Of a stretch of 26,092 bases of DNA, positions 16,775-25,555 are shown piece by piece. Made by a program: the position numbers and the translations under genes. Position 1 is the first letter of the stretch. Each line of letters opens with the position of its first letter. This DNA is from a virus. Location: positions 1 to 26,092 of the IMG/VR virus record IMGVR_UViG_3300030380_000984, one strand, 5' to 3'. Under the pieces are notes generated by a model. The model did not search any database, was not told the origin of the DNA, and saw only the letters and a program-made list of their open reading frames with translations.

Positions 16775-18172
16775 ATGGCTGAACAATTAGGATTAGGTGA
16801 AATAATAAAAAACTTTTTAGGTATTGGAGATGACGATAAAAAACCGTCAGGTGCTCCAACCTCAAGTATACGCCCTAAAGCTAGACCTGAAGGATTGATG
16901 GCAAGTCCACGTCCTAAAGCTAGACCTGAAGATGATGACGATGATGATGACAAATCAACAACTAATCCAGTAGCTGCTACTACAAATGCAATTACTATGA
17001 TGAACGACTATGACGATTCTGAAGATGAAGATGTAGGCGTTGAACTAGACAGTGCTGGCTTACAGGAGTTACTCATAAATCCAAACTCTTTGTATGATAG
17101 ACATAGCACTACTATAAGAAGACTTTCTAAGTTTGGTAACGAAGTTCCTAAAGTTATGAAACAAAGACTGACATCCCCAGTAGTAAATGATTTGTTGACA
17201 GATGTAACAGCTATGATAGCTAAAGAAGAGCTAATGACACAGCCAGCGGAGCCTGAAACATTTGTTGATCCTATACCTGAAGAACCTGTAAAGTTAAACA
17301 ATAGAGAAATACAAGAGAAGTTAGTTGATGCAGGGTACAACATAACTGTAGATGGCATAGTAGGTCCACAGACAAAGAAAGCTATAAAAGCATTTCAAAA
17401 AGAAAAAGGTTTAAAAGTTGATGGCATTGTAGGTAAGAACACAACAGCAGCACTAGCAGGTGTACCACAGATTACATCAGAGGATTTGGGTAAAGCAATA
17501 ATACCAGAACAAAAAACACAGATGGAGCTACTTATGGAGGGTCAAGGCTTAATGTCTAAGCCAGTTGAAGGTACATCTGAGGGAGATGAAGAGGGTATTA
17601 ATGATGGTGCTACAGTAGTTAAAGCAGGCGTATTTGAGGGGCTAGGTAACTTTTTAGAAAACTTTGGAACTACAGAATTTAGATTTTTTGCAAATAATAT
17701 TTTAAATGCAGGAGGGTCTTTTACTGAAGAAAGCATTACAGATTCAGATATAAAAGCTTTACGTAATGCTGTAAACAACGCTATGAAAGATGGCAGAAAA
17801 TATACTAAGTATGAAGACTTAGGACAGAAAGAGCTAGATGTAAACAAAAAAGGACCGCTAGCAGGGATACTAAATCCTGAACTAAGGATGGCTAGAAGTT
17901 TTGGTGTCTTTAGATTTGACACAAATGAAAATGGTGATGTTGTGATAAATGACACATTTGATTACAATGATGGTCCTAGACGTAAAGAATATTATAAAGC
18001 ACTAGATAGTGGCGATAAAAAACTAGCGAGGCAACTACTGTTAGATGCTTCTCCTGTTCAAGCTGCTTCTATGGTTGGTTACGCTAAACAAGAAGATTTA
18101 AAAAAAGAGGGTAAGCCGTTCCAAACATTTATAACTGTAAATCTTGGCAACCCTGAAACATGGAGTAACTAA
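16775..18172 (+). CDS. Virion-associated peptidoglycan-binding protein
   Basis: A 465-residue protein with AAGGT about 8 bases before the ATG. After a short helix come two copies of RPKARPE (33-39, 46-52) separated by GLMASP, then seven Asp in a row. Residues 177-230 form a peptidoglycan-binding type 1 domain: IQEKLVDAGY, VDGIVGPQTKKAIKAFQ and KVDGIVGKNTTAAL give the usual D-G-x-x-G-x-x-T...[AI]-x-x-F-Q pattern twice. The remaining C-terminal 230 residues are mixed helix and beta (FGVFRFDTNENGDVVINDTF near 375-395) with no recognised catalytic residues. It probably anchors the ejection apparatus to peptidoglycan, or is a lysin lacking an obvious enzyme domain. It overlaps the holin-like gene by one base. 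Confidence 0.7.
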   Translation: MAEQLGLGEIIKNFLGIGDDDKKPSGAPTSSIRPKARPEGLMASPRPKARPEDDDDDDDKSTTNPVAATTNAITMMNDYDDSEDEDVGVELDSAGLQELLINPNSLYDRHSTTIRRLSKFGNEVPKVMKQRLTSPVVNDLLTDVTAMIAKEELMTQPAEPETFVDPIPEEPVKLNNREIQEKLVDAGYNITVDGIVGPQTKKAIKAFQKEKGLKVDGIVGKNTTAALAGVPQITSEDLGKAIIPEQKTQMELLMEGQGLMSKPVEGTSEGDEEGINDGATVVKAGVFEGLGNFLENFGTTEFRFFANNILNAGGSFTEESITDSDIKALRNAVNNAMKDGRKYTKYEDLGQKELDVNKKGPLAGILNPELRMARSFGVFRFDTNENGDVVINDTFDYNDGPRRKEYYKALDSGDKKLARQLLLDASPVQAASMVGYAKQEDLKKEGKPFQTFITVNLGNPETWSN

Positions 18173-18615
18173 TGTTTGGTCTACCCCTAGAACTAATTAC
18201 CATGCTGTTCTCCACTATACTAGGTGGAGTGATGTCTATATGGGGTCAGTCCATAAAGGCTAAAGAAGCTAACAACAAAATGCTTATGGAACGTGCCAAC
18301 TTCAGAAAGCAAGCTGTAGATGAAGCACGTAACGCTGGCAAGGATGACAAGCACTTTGCTTGGACACGCAGACTTATAGCTTTATCTGCAGTGTTTAGCA
18401 TTATTGTCTTGCCAAAGCTAGTCGCAGTGTGGTATCCTGAAGTAAGTGTATACGTAGGATATACAGAAGCAACTGGTGGTTTTTGGAACTGGATGTTTGG
18501 ACCTGATGACGCTATCCAATGGAAGATGGCTAAAGGATTTGTAATCACACCCCTTGACACACATATTGTATCAGCCATAGTAGGATTATACTTTGGCGCT
18601 GGGTTTACTAAATAG
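18172..18615 (+). CDS. Holin-like three-TM membrane protein
   Basis: A 147-residue protein overlapping the upstream stop by one base. Three hydrophobic segments are visible: residues about 7-24, 67-88 and 129-144. A charged cytoplasmic helix (KAKEANNKMLMERANFRKQA, 29-48) lies between the first two, and a Gly/Trp/Pro-rich loop (GGFWNWMFGPDD) between the last two. The arrangement and WTRRLIALSAVF resemble the three-TM holin family linked to gene-transfer-agent release. It sits beside a peptidoglycan-binding protein and upstream of a transglycosylase-like gene, which supports a lysis role: a pore that releases a muralytic enzyme at the end of infection. A virion membrane-channel role is the alternative. 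Confidence 0.65.
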   Translation: MFGLPLELITMLFSTILGGVMSIWGQSIKAKEANNKMLMERANFRKQAVDEARNAGKDDKHFAWTRRLIALSAVFSIIVLPKLVAVWYPEVSVYVGYTEATGGFWNWMFGPDDAIQWKMAKGFVITPLDTHIVSAIVGLYFGAGFTK

Positions 18616-18624
18616 GAAAATAAA

Positions 18625-19230
18625 ATGGCAGTATTAGATTTTGGAGCACCAATAGCAGGTAACTCTTTATTTACCCATAAAATAGGAGAGCGTCCTTGGG
18701 AGCGTCCTGTAAATATAGATAGGGTAGAAGATGCTATAAGTTTTTACATGACAAGTTTATCTAAAGAAGATACTCTAGATGATTTAATGATTGCTATAGA
18801 ATCTGGCATAGCTATCAATCCTTTGTCAGAAGCGTTGACCTTATCTCAAGTTATGAAAGGTACGCACAGTTTAGATGTTGCTCTACTTGTAAAACCTGTA
18901 GTCATGGAGTTTCTAGCTGCTGTAGCTGAGAGCAATGACATAGACTATAAGTTTAGTAACAAAGACCCACAAGCAGAATTAGATAAGAAAGAAAGAACTA
19001 GAGTTCAGATGATTCTACAGGGAGCTTTAATAAAAGCAAAAAAAGAAGGGGGTGAAGATTCAGGCACAGAACTACTAGGTCAAATGTCAGAGTTTCTAGA
19101 TAAAGATGTAAACCGTGATGAAGTAACTGAAGCGCAAGACATGCCACCACCAGAGCCAGAAGAAATGCAACAAGTAAATGAGCCACCTGAAGAGGCTCCA
19201 CAAGAGATGGGCCTAATGGCTAGAAGGTAG
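18625..19230 (+). CDS. Conserved hypothetical phage protein, probably virion-associated
   Basis: A 201-residue protein with AGGAA about 6 bases before the ATG. The N-terminus has PIAGNSLFTHKIGERPWERP (residues 9-28), then helices (IDRVEDAISFYMTSLSKED, LSQVMKGTHSLDVALLVKP, VVMEFLAAVAES). I recognise the PWExP plus 'G-x-H-S-x-D-V-x-x-L-V-x-P-V' pattern from uncharacterised proteins in marine phages, but know no function. The last 50 residues are acidic and Pro-rich and end in GLMARR, a GLM motif also seen in flanking virion proteins. There are no membrane segments. Its position between the holin-like gene and the next large virion gene suggests an assembly or chaperone protein for the internal core. 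Confidence 0.55.
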   Translation: MAVLDFGAPIAGNSLFTHKIGERPWERPVNIDRVEDAISFYMTSLSKEDTLDDLMIAIESGIAINPLSEALTLSQVMKGTHSLDVALLVKPVVMEFLAAVAESNDIDYKFSNKDPQAELDKKERTRVQMILQGALIKAKKEGGEDSGTELLGQMSEFLDKDVNRDEVTEAQDMPPPEPEEMQQVNEPPEEAPQEMGLMARR

Positions 19231-19236
19231 GATATT

Positions 19237-20814
19237 ATGGGATTTAACGCAAAAGCATTTGCTGCAGGATTTTTGTCAGACTCTGCAATGCGGATTAACG
19301 AAAGAGTTAAAGAAGCAAGAGAATATAAAAGAGAACTAAAAGAAAATGCAGAAGAAGGTAAGACTAAGATAACTCAGCTTAGACAGCTAGGTAACTTAGC
19401 TAAGTCTGAGATATCAAGACTAAGATCGTTAGGCTTTGAAGATAAACACATTAATGCAGCTATTGCGTCTGGTCCTAAAGGTTTGTTTGACTTGTCTGTG
19501 TCTGCTCAAGAAGAAGCAGCAAGGCGCAACTTTACATCTGGGCAAAAGTTTGATGAGTACGAGATAGAATCTTTGATAGACTTCTCAGAGAACTTTTCAT
19601 ATGGGGATGTTAAGTCAGAGGAGTTTTACAAGATGAACACTGCTCTTACTGACCCATCACTAGGTAGCACTCAAGACCCACAAAGAGGTCTAATGAAGAC
19701 TATCTTTGGTATTGACTTAGATGATGCAGTAAGATCAAAGCTAGATAAAGATGCTTACTATGACGGCTATTCTGTTATGGATATAAACGAAATATCTAAA
19801 CAGGAGACTTATGATAGTGTTGCACCTGGTACATACTTTTCGTTTACACCTACACGAGACTTTGACCCAACAAGCGCAGCATCCTCTTTTAATAGGATGG
19901 TAAGTTTAATTGATAGTACGATTGACTCTAACATACGTGATGATGTTTATATTAAAAGAGCAATGGCAGAGGGATTAGAAACAGATGCAGCTAATGCTAG
20001 AGCAATGGAGTTAGCAAAGCTTGATAAAAGACAAAAGCTACTCAATCAAGTAGGTCTTGTAGCTAAAGATGATCCTGAATATATAAATAGATTTCGTACT
20101 TTGTTAACGGATAATGGATTAACTGAGGAGGACATAGCAGGGTTAGAGTACAGCAATCTAGAAGATGATGATCTAGAACGAAAAGTAGTTAGAGATATAT
20201 TAAAAGCTAAACCTTCAATAAATAAAGATGTAGAAAATAAATTCAGCGTAGTGCACAATGGTGTTAGGCATGAAATAATTATAGGTGCAGATAAGAAAGT
20301 GAAGGGTTTAATAATAGGGGGTCAAACTGCTCCTGAAGAGCAAGTAGATGATTTACTAAAAGATATGGCTACAAAAGGTTTAATACCAAGCGTACAACTA
20401 GCAGGGGAGGAGCCTGTTATATCTACTCCAGAAGTTCCTGAAACTACTAGCTTAGACCTAGAAATAAAAGTACCACCTAGACCAAATGCTTTTACTAGTA
20501 GATTCACAGGTGTTTCACTAGACTACGAAACAAGACAGCAAATATTAAATGGTGAAATAGATGTTCCTGACAACCTAAGAGTAGATGAGTGGGATGAGTT
20601 GTTTGGCGATACGCATAATCCTGAGACAGGTAAAAAATTAGGAGAAGAACCTGAGATAATAGAGCAAGAGGATACAGAGGCGGCAACAAGAAATAATCCG
20701 TATACATTTTCAGAAAGTATGAGTAATGCAGATAAAAATAAAGCATATGATAATCTTCCTAGCGGTGCTTTCTATATTCATCCTGTTACAAACAAACTTA
20801 GTCAGAAAAAATAA
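19237..20814 (+). CDS. Putative internal virion protein
   Basis: A 525-residue protein with AGGTAGGA just upstream of the ATG. Residues 1-85 are strongly helical and charged (RINERVKEAREYKRELKENA, LGNLAKSEISRLRSLGFEDK), giving a coiled-coil-like N-terminus, and AFAAGFLSDSA is typical of phage internal-core proteins. The middle contains RGLMKTIFGIDLDDAVRSKL. The C-terminal third is Pro/Glu-rich and loosely structured (ETTSLDLEIKVPPRPNAF) and ends in a compact segment, NLPSGAFYIHPVTNKLSQKK. No enzyme motif was found. Position and composition suggest an ejection-apparatus component. It is followed within 20 bases by the transglycosylase-like gene. Confidence 0.6.
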   Translation: MGFNAKAFAAGFLSDSAMRINERVKEAREYKRELKENAEEGKTKITQLRQLGNLAKSEISRLRSLGFEDKHINAAIASGPKGLFDLSVSAQEEAARRNFTSGQKFDEYEIESLIDFSENFSYGDVKSEEFYKMNTALTDPSLGSTQDPQRGLMKTIFGIDLDDAVRSKLDKDAYYDGYSVMDINEISKQETYDSVAPGTYFSFTPTRDFDPTSAASSFNRMVSLIDSTIDSNIRDDVYIKRAMAEGLETDAANARAMELAKLDKRQKLLNQVGLVAKDDPEYINRFRTLLTDNGLTEEDIAGLEYSNLEDDDLERKVVRDILKAKPSINKDVENKFSVVHNGVRHEIIIGADKKVKGLIIGGQTAPEEQVDDLLKDMATKGLIPSVQLAGEEPVISTPEVPETTSLDLEIKVPPRPNAFTSRFTGVSLDYETRQQILNGEIDVPDNLRVDEWDELFGDTHNPETGKKLGEEPEIIEQEDTEAATRNNPYTFSESMSNADKNKAYDNLPSGAFYIHPVTNKLSQKK

Positions 20815-20819
20815 TATAC

Positions 20820-20824
20820 AAGGA
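20820..20824 (+). promoter_or_regulatory. Ribosome binding site deciding the transglycosylase start
   Basis: AAGGA at 20820-20824 is nine bases before ATG 20834 and lies after the stop of the upstream gene. The alternative upstream ATG at 20726 has no comparable site and lies deep inside the previous coding region. Confidence 0.6.
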
Positions 20825-20833
20825 CTTATAGAT

Positions 20834-21442
20834 ATGGTAGCAATACTTATACCAAAGGATGAGGTTGTATTTGATGATGTAGAAATAACCATCCCTGATT
20901 CTGAATCCATAGAAAAAGAACCCCAAGGTTTAATGACCCCTAAGAAAAAACCTACATGGGAAAACACTGTGTACGATCTTGTATCAGAGAGACTAGGTGT
21001 AGATAAAAACATGTGGGATATATACAGAGAAGAAATAGCTAGTATAGAATCTGCAGGGTCAGGAGGATACAATGCTATGGGAGGTGCTAATGATCACTAC
21101 GATGGTAGATATCAGTTAGGTAAAGACGCCAAGATAGATGCAGCTAAGTTATTAGGGTTAACATTAGACCATAATAAAAAAGCTAGAGAGTCATTTAGAG
21201 GAGATGTAGACTTGCAGGAGAAAGCCTTTGCTGCTTACACTGCTCAAAACCATAGGTACATGATGACATCACCTGAGTATAAAAAACTTTCTGACAAAGA
21301 AAAACTGGCAGCATTAGCATACGCACACAATCAAGGACACGGTAAAGCTAAAGCATGGTTAAAGACAGGCAAAGTTAGTAAAGATTCTTTTGGAACTTCT
21401 GGCACTAAATTTTCTGACGCATTAAAGGCAGCACTACAATGA
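20834..21442 (+). CDS. Lytic transglycosylase-like virion protein
   Basis: Start chosen at ATG 20834 because of AAGGA nine bases before it; 202 residues. An in-frame ATG at 20726 would add 36 residues including a hydrophobic stretch, but would overlap the previous gene by 89 bases. Residues 65-97 (REEIASIESAGSGGYNAMGG, then ANDHYDGRYQLG) match the catalytic segment of soluble-lytic-transglycosylase-type enzymes, with E72 as probable acid/base. Later ALAYAHNQGHGKAKAWLKTG (161-180) and DSFGTSG (184-190) match the second half of the fold. The N-terminal 40 residues contain GLMTPKKKP, echoing neighbouring virion proteins. It probably opens peptidoglycan during DNA entry. The stop overlaps the next ATG (ATGA). 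Confidence 0.65.
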   Translation: MVAILIPKDEVVFDDVEITIPDSESIEKEPQGLMTPKKKPTWENTVYDLVSERLGVDKNMWDIYREEIASIESAGSGGYNAMGGANDHYDGRYQLGKDAKIDAAKLLGLTLDHNKKARESFRGDVDLQEKAFAAYTAQNHRYMMTSPEYKKLSDKEKLAALAYAHNQGHGKAKAWLKTGKVSKDSFGTSGTKFSDALKAALQ

Positions 21443-24400
21443 CAACACTTAATGATTTTTATAAAGAGTATGGTATAGAGACAGATACATCTAAAGACAT
21501 TGATACAACTACGCCTGTGTACAGAGATAACACACAGTTTGATGACATGTTTGAGTCTGATACTCGTGAGGGAGAAAAGTTAAAGAAGCAAGACTTGTAT
21601 CGAAGAGACAGGCTAAACAAGATACGCAATTACATGATAGGTAAGAAGGGGGCTACCTACAGAACAGCAGAAGCTGAGACTGTAGTGGAAGACTTTGTAG
21701 ATACTATGCGTAGGTTTAACACTAACATAGTTGCAACTGCAGGTGAAGCTAGATTCATAAGTAAAGCAGATGATAAAACTAAAAATATAGCTAAAGAAGC
21801 ATATGACTTATACGACAGTCTAGGTAATGTCTTTGTAAATGATGGTGTATTTGGCGCTATGGACGGTGTAAAGGATTACATCTTAGCAGTAGCAACTGAC
21901 CCTACAAACTACTTAGGATTAGTGACAGGCTTTGCAGGTAAAGCTGGTGCTCTAGGTGTAAGTGAAGCCAGTAAAGCAGCAATAAAAAATTCAGTAGCAG
22001 CAGCGGCTAGGAGAGCAGCACAGTCTGGTGCAACTAAAGAAGCAGCTAAAAAAGCAGGGGATGATGCAGCAGAGGCTATGATTAAGAAGCTCACTGGTAG
22101 TGGCTACACAAAAGCATCCATGACTAGGGCTGCTGATAGTGCAGCAAAAGCAGCCAGAGCAAAAGTAAGATTTGAGGCTGGGCGCAGGGCAGCTAGGAAA
22201 GCAACAGTTGAAGGTGGTGAGGTAACTCTTACAAAGGGTAGACTAAAGCCACGCACTATAAAGTTTGGTATGCAACAAGCTGGTAAGAAAGCGGTGCTAC
22301 AAACTACAGCCATTGACTCACTACTTGCTGGCTATCAAGACATGGCTATACAAGATTTATACTTAGATGTAGGCTCTCAAGAAAAGTACAGTGCAGCACA
22401 AACTGCCATGTCTTTAGCTCTAGGCGGTGTGGGTGGTGGGCTACACTACACATTTGGTAAAGCAGATGGTATATCTGGATTTGCAGAAGCAGCAGACATG
22501 GCTAGAGCAGGAACAAGAGGCGAAGAGTTTCCTCTTAAAAAATTTAAAGCTGCAAGAGAAGAATTAAAGAAGTTAAAACAAAGTGGTGCAGATAAGGATA
22601 CAATAAAGAAACAACAAAGACTAGTAAGCAAGCTTCAAAGCCAAGCAATAGGAAAGCCATTACTAGCTAAGAAATCCATAGACAAAGCTGCTAAAGAAAT
22701 GAAAGATGCAATTAAGTCTTGGGGAGAAAAAGTAAGATCAGGTAAAGAAGAGTTAGCGAAAGGAGAAGGTAATCAAATAATGCCTGAGAGTTTGCTTAGT
22801 CAAATAATGTTAGGCTACACAACTGCAGACAAAGCTACTGCAGAAGGTAAGCTTCCTGTCGGGGGGCTAGCAAAGATATTTAATGAGAACGGTATTAAGT
22901 TTTCAAAGAAAACAAAAGTCTCTGATGTTATGACAAACTTGCTACAATATATGCCAGAGGAAGAGCTTAAAGAAATATCAAAGTTATTTAAAAAAGAAAC
23001 AAGCATAGACTTAGGAACTACTGCTACACTTGCTGTGGATTTAGGAGATGTAATAGCCGCTACTACAAGTGGAGCAGGTAGCACTCTTAGTGTTATGGCT
23101 GCTGTCAGAAGAGCAACAGATGCAGGTGTCGTATCAGGAAACGAGATACTTTCAACGGCACTTGAACAAAAAGAAGTAAGAGATACTCTAGAAAAAGAAG
23201 GTTTGTTTGGTACGGCTAAAAGAGCTAAGAGATTAGGATACGCACAAAACGTATGGAAAAGATTGCTTGTGTCATCTCCTGCTACAACTGCAGCTAACGT
23301 AGCTGGCTTTGCACAGTTCTATGGTGGACAGGGTGTAGCTGATATATTTGCATCAGGGCAGCTATACGTAGCTGCTTTAGGTGCAGCTAGTGTAGGTAAA
23401 AAAGAATTAAGTCAGGATTTATTTAGAAAATCTCGTGTGTATAGAGACATACAATCTCAGAAGATGAAAAACTTTCTTGATCCTCTAGCCACCTACGAAA
23501 CTTTTGTAAACCTAATGGATGACATAGGTGATAACAAAGAGTTTAAAGGATTATTGTTTGAGACTATTGGCGGTGGGGTAGAGAGAACTGCTAAAAGATA
23601 TAACGTTGATGTAAACAATCCTGTGATTAAAAACGCAGAGATATTTGCAGATGCTTCTATGACAATAACTGGTGTTCGCGTACAAGATACATTTACTAAA
23701 TCTCAAATGTTTATGTCTGAACTAGATAAGTATGTCAGACTAAAGCACGATAAAAATTTAATTGATGTGCTGAAGTCGGGTGACATGAAAATGTTAGATG
23801 ATGATGTTATAGGTGGCGCAGTAGATACTACACTACGATCTGTGTTCTCAAAAGATTATACAACAGATGATCAGTATTTAGGTGCTGTGGCTAGGGCTGT
23901 GGAGCAAGCCTCTAATACACCTGTGTTGGGTACAGTCATCCCTTTTGGTAGATTTATGAACAACGTTGTAGCAACAGGCTATCAATGGAGTCCACTAAGT
24001 CTTGCAGGGGTTGCCTCTCGTATAGTTAAGAAAGAACCTGGCATAAAAACAAACGAAGCATTTGCTCGTTCCTTAGTGGGTACAACTGGTTTGTTACTAG
24101 CTATGGGATTGGATAATGAGAGACAGAAAAAAGGTTTAGGTGTAAACGAAATAGAGATGAGTGGAACTGTTATGGATGTTAGAAACGTCTTTCCGTTCTC
24201 GCTGTTTTTAGTTGCTGGAAGAGTTGGCAATCTTGCTGTAAAACAAGAAACTATTCCCCCTGAACTAATAGAAGAACTAGGTAATCAGTTAGCTATAGGA
24301 CAAGTTGCAAGAGACTTACAATTTGGTAATGACGTGTTTAATGCAATAGACTTCTTTTCTAGTGGGGGAAGGGGAGCAGATCTAGACGCATTGTATAAGT

Positions 24401-25125
24401 CTATGGGTAACATAGCTGCTGGCGCAACACGTCCTCTTGATGCTATTAACAGATCGATAGGTTTTTTAGCAGACAATGACAATGCAAAGGATGTTAGGCA
24501 AGCTGACGGTTTTTTACCAGTGTTTACACAGTCATCTACTAAATACTTTGATAATATATTAGAGGCTTTGGTAGGGGAGTCAGAAACTCTTACAGGTGAG
24601 AACCTACGTGTAAGTAGCAGAGAGGGTGAGATATATGATGCCAATCCTCTAGCTCGTATATTTGGTTTAAACATTAAGAGAGGTAAGACAGCCACAGAGC
24701 AAGCATATACTTTAACAAACTTACAGTCATGGAAACAAGATCAGAGATCTAATATTCCTACCTATGACAGATTGTTTAACGAAGGTCTAGCACCCATGTT
24801 AGAGAAACGTATGCAGATATTATTGTCTAGTAAAAGATTCCAAGAGGGTGACTTGGAGTACAAACGTGGCAGAGTAAAGTACGAACTTAAAAAAGCTAGA
24901 GATCAACTACGAGACTACTTTGATATTCCTGGTAGTTCAGCTTATTTAGATCAGCAAAGATACAGAGCATCTACTAAAGGTAACAACTTTCAAAAAGATA
25001 AAGCTATGAAGCACATGAAGAGTTTAGGTGTAGATGCTGAACTAAAAGACTTTAACTTTAGAGAGTTAAAAACATACGAGTCTTACATAGATCATCTAAA
25101 CATTAAAATCAAAACTGGGATGTAG
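21439..25125 (+). CDS. Giant internal virion protein, T7 gp16-like by position
   Basis: A 1228-residue protein with a 4-base ATGA overlap with the transglycosylase-like gene. The N-terminus is helical (DTREGEKLKKQDLYRRDRLN). Near residues 151-170 is ATDPTNYLGLVTGFAGKAGA, and near 606-626 KRLLVSSPATTAANVAGFAQ, motifs I associate with the large ejection proteins of marine podoviruses. Residues about 175-260 are Ala/Lys/Arg-rich helix. Near 833-855 is PFGRFMNNVVATGYQWSP, followed by hydrophobic segments (LVGTTGLLLAMGL, FPFSLFLVAGRVGNL) that could insert in a membrane. T7 gp16 (1318 residues) joins a transglycosylase to such a body; here the enzyme is a separate preceding gene. No other catalytic motif was seen. 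A hairpin terminator follows. Confidence 0.7.
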   Translation: MTTLNDFYKEYGIETDTSKDIDTTTPVYRDNTQFDDMFESDTREGEKLKKQDLYRRDRLNKIRNYMIGKKGATYRTAEAETVVEDFVDTMRRFNTNIVATAGEARFISKADDKTKNIAKEAYDLYDSLGNVFVNDGVFGAMDGVKDYILAVATDPTNYLGLVTGFAGKAGALGVSEASKAAIKNSVAAAARRAAQSGATKEAAKKAGDDAAEAMIKKLTGSGYTKASMTRAADSAAKAARAKVRFEAGRRAARKATVEGGEVTLTKGRLKPRTIKFGMQQAGKKAVLQTTAIDSLLAGYQDMAIQDLYLDVGSQEKYSAAQTAMSLALGGVGGGLHYTFGKADGISGFAEAADMARAGTRGEEFPLKKFKAAREELKKLKQSGADKDTIKKQQRLVSKLQSQAIGKPLLAKKSIDKAAKEMKDAIKSWGEKVRSGKEELAKGEGNQIMPESLLSQIMLGYTTADKATAEGKLPVGGLAKIFNENGIKFSKKTKVSDVMTNLLQYMPEEELKEISKLFKKETSIDLGTTATLAVDLGDVIAATTSGAGSTLSVMAAVRRATDAGVVSGNEILSTALEQKEVRDTLEKEGLFGTAKRAKRLGYAQNVWKRLLVSSPATTAANVAGFAQFYGGQGVADIFASGQLYVAALGAASVGKKELSQDLFRKSRVYRDIQSQKMKNFLDPLATYETFVNLMDDIGDNKEFKGLLFETIGGGVERTAKRYNVDVNNPVIKNAEIFADASMTITGVRVQDTFTKSQMFMSELDKYVRLKHDKNLIDVLKSGDMKMLDDDVIGGAVDTTLRSVFSKDYTTDDQYLGAVARAVEQASNTPVLGTVIPFGRFMNNVVATGYQWSPLSLAGVASRIVKKEPGIKTNEAFARSLVGTTGLLLAMGLDNERQKKGLGVNEIEMSGTVMDVRNVFPFSLFLVAGRVGNLAVKQETIPPELIEELGNQLAIGQVARDLQFGNDVFNAIDFFSSGGRGADLDALYKSMGNIAAGATRPLDAINRSIGFLADNDNAKDVRQADGFLPVFTQSSTKYFDNILEALVGESETLTGENLRVSSREGEIYDANPLARIFGLNIKRGKTATEQAYTLTNLQSWKQDQRSNIPTYDRLFNEGLAPMLEKRMQILLSSKRFQEGDLEYKRGRVKYELKKARDQLRDYFDIPGSSAYLDQQRYRASTKGNNFQKDKAMKHMKSLGVDAELKDFNFRELKTYESYIDHLNIKIKTGM

Positions 25126-25127
25126 AA

Positions 25128-25166
25128 TAGCCGCCAACAATTAAGTCAACGGCTACCCTTTTATTT
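25128..25166 (+). terminator. Hairpin terminator at the convergent gene junction
   Basis: TAGCCG (25128-25133) pairs with CGGCTA (25150-25155) around a 16-base loop, followed by CCCTTTTATTTT. It begins two bases after the stop of the 1228-residue gene, and the T-rich run enters the end of the opposing gene. It fits a terminator for the plus-strand late operon. The same stem might weakly stop the minus-strand operon, but no clean T run follows on that side. Confidence 0.6.
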
Positions 25167-25364
25167 TAGACCATACTTTTCTGCAGCGTATTTAGCTATC
25201 ATAAGTATGTCATCTATGTCCTGTAAAGCTCTGACTTTGTATATATCCTCACGCAGATTTTCTTCTATGTGTTTTCTTACAGGACGTAACTTCACTTCTA
25301 GCTCCTCAAAGAAAAGCTTTAGCTTTCTTTCCATGTGTATCTTTGCTTCACGCTCTATGTTCAT
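25161..25364 (-). CDS. Small charged hypothetical protein
   Basis: A 67-residue protein on the minus strand; its ATG overlaps the stop of the upstream gene by one base (TAATG). It is almost entirely helical and charged (EREAKIHMERKLKLFFEELE, VRKHIEENLREDIYKV) and could be a coiled coil or a small nucleic-acid or protein binder. There is no Cys, signal peptide or membrane segment. I do not recognise the family. It is the last gene of the nrdJ operon, so it was retained despite its size; the tight coupling and lack of in-frame stops support it. Confidence 0.6.
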   Translation of the reverse strand: MNIEREAKIHMERKLKLFFEELEVKLRPVRKHIEENLREDIYKVRALQDIDDILMIAKYAAEKYGLK

Positions 25365-25555
25365 TATACCTCTGTTGGTATTTCCGTACAGTAAGCTGAT
25401 ACAGTGGACTCTGGTGTAGGCTTTTCACTTATAAGTTCACTGCGTATGTATGATGCGCTAGTCTTGCACATCTCCATAGTAGGGTATACATGATTAATTG
25501 CTTGGACTTGGATATACCCTGGTGCAACAGACATTATGAGTACTAAGACATACAC
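25364..25555 (-). CDS. Small secreted or membrane-anchored protein with a Cys pair
   Basis: A 63-residue protein. The start is taken as GTG 25555, which overlaps the previous stop by one base (TAGTG); an ATG at 25534 would give 56 residues. Residues 2-19 (YVLVLIMSVAPGYIQVQA) look like a short signal peptide ending in VQA. The mature part contains two Cys (in MEMCKTS and AYCTE) that could form a disulfide outside the cytoplasm. The family is unknown to me; similar short Cys-containing phage proteins occur in marine phages. A periplasmic role, perhaps in lysis or exclusion of other phages, is possible but unsupported. Confidence 0.5.
   Translation of the reverse strand: MYVLVLIMSVAPGYIQVQAINHVYPTMEMCKTSASYIRSELISEKPTPESTVSAYCTEIPTEV

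Noticed and set aside
25207-25419. Plus-strand 70-codon frame at the right end
   Set aside because: It lies opposite two coupled minus-strand genes, is Ser/Phe-rich, and has no ribosome binding site.
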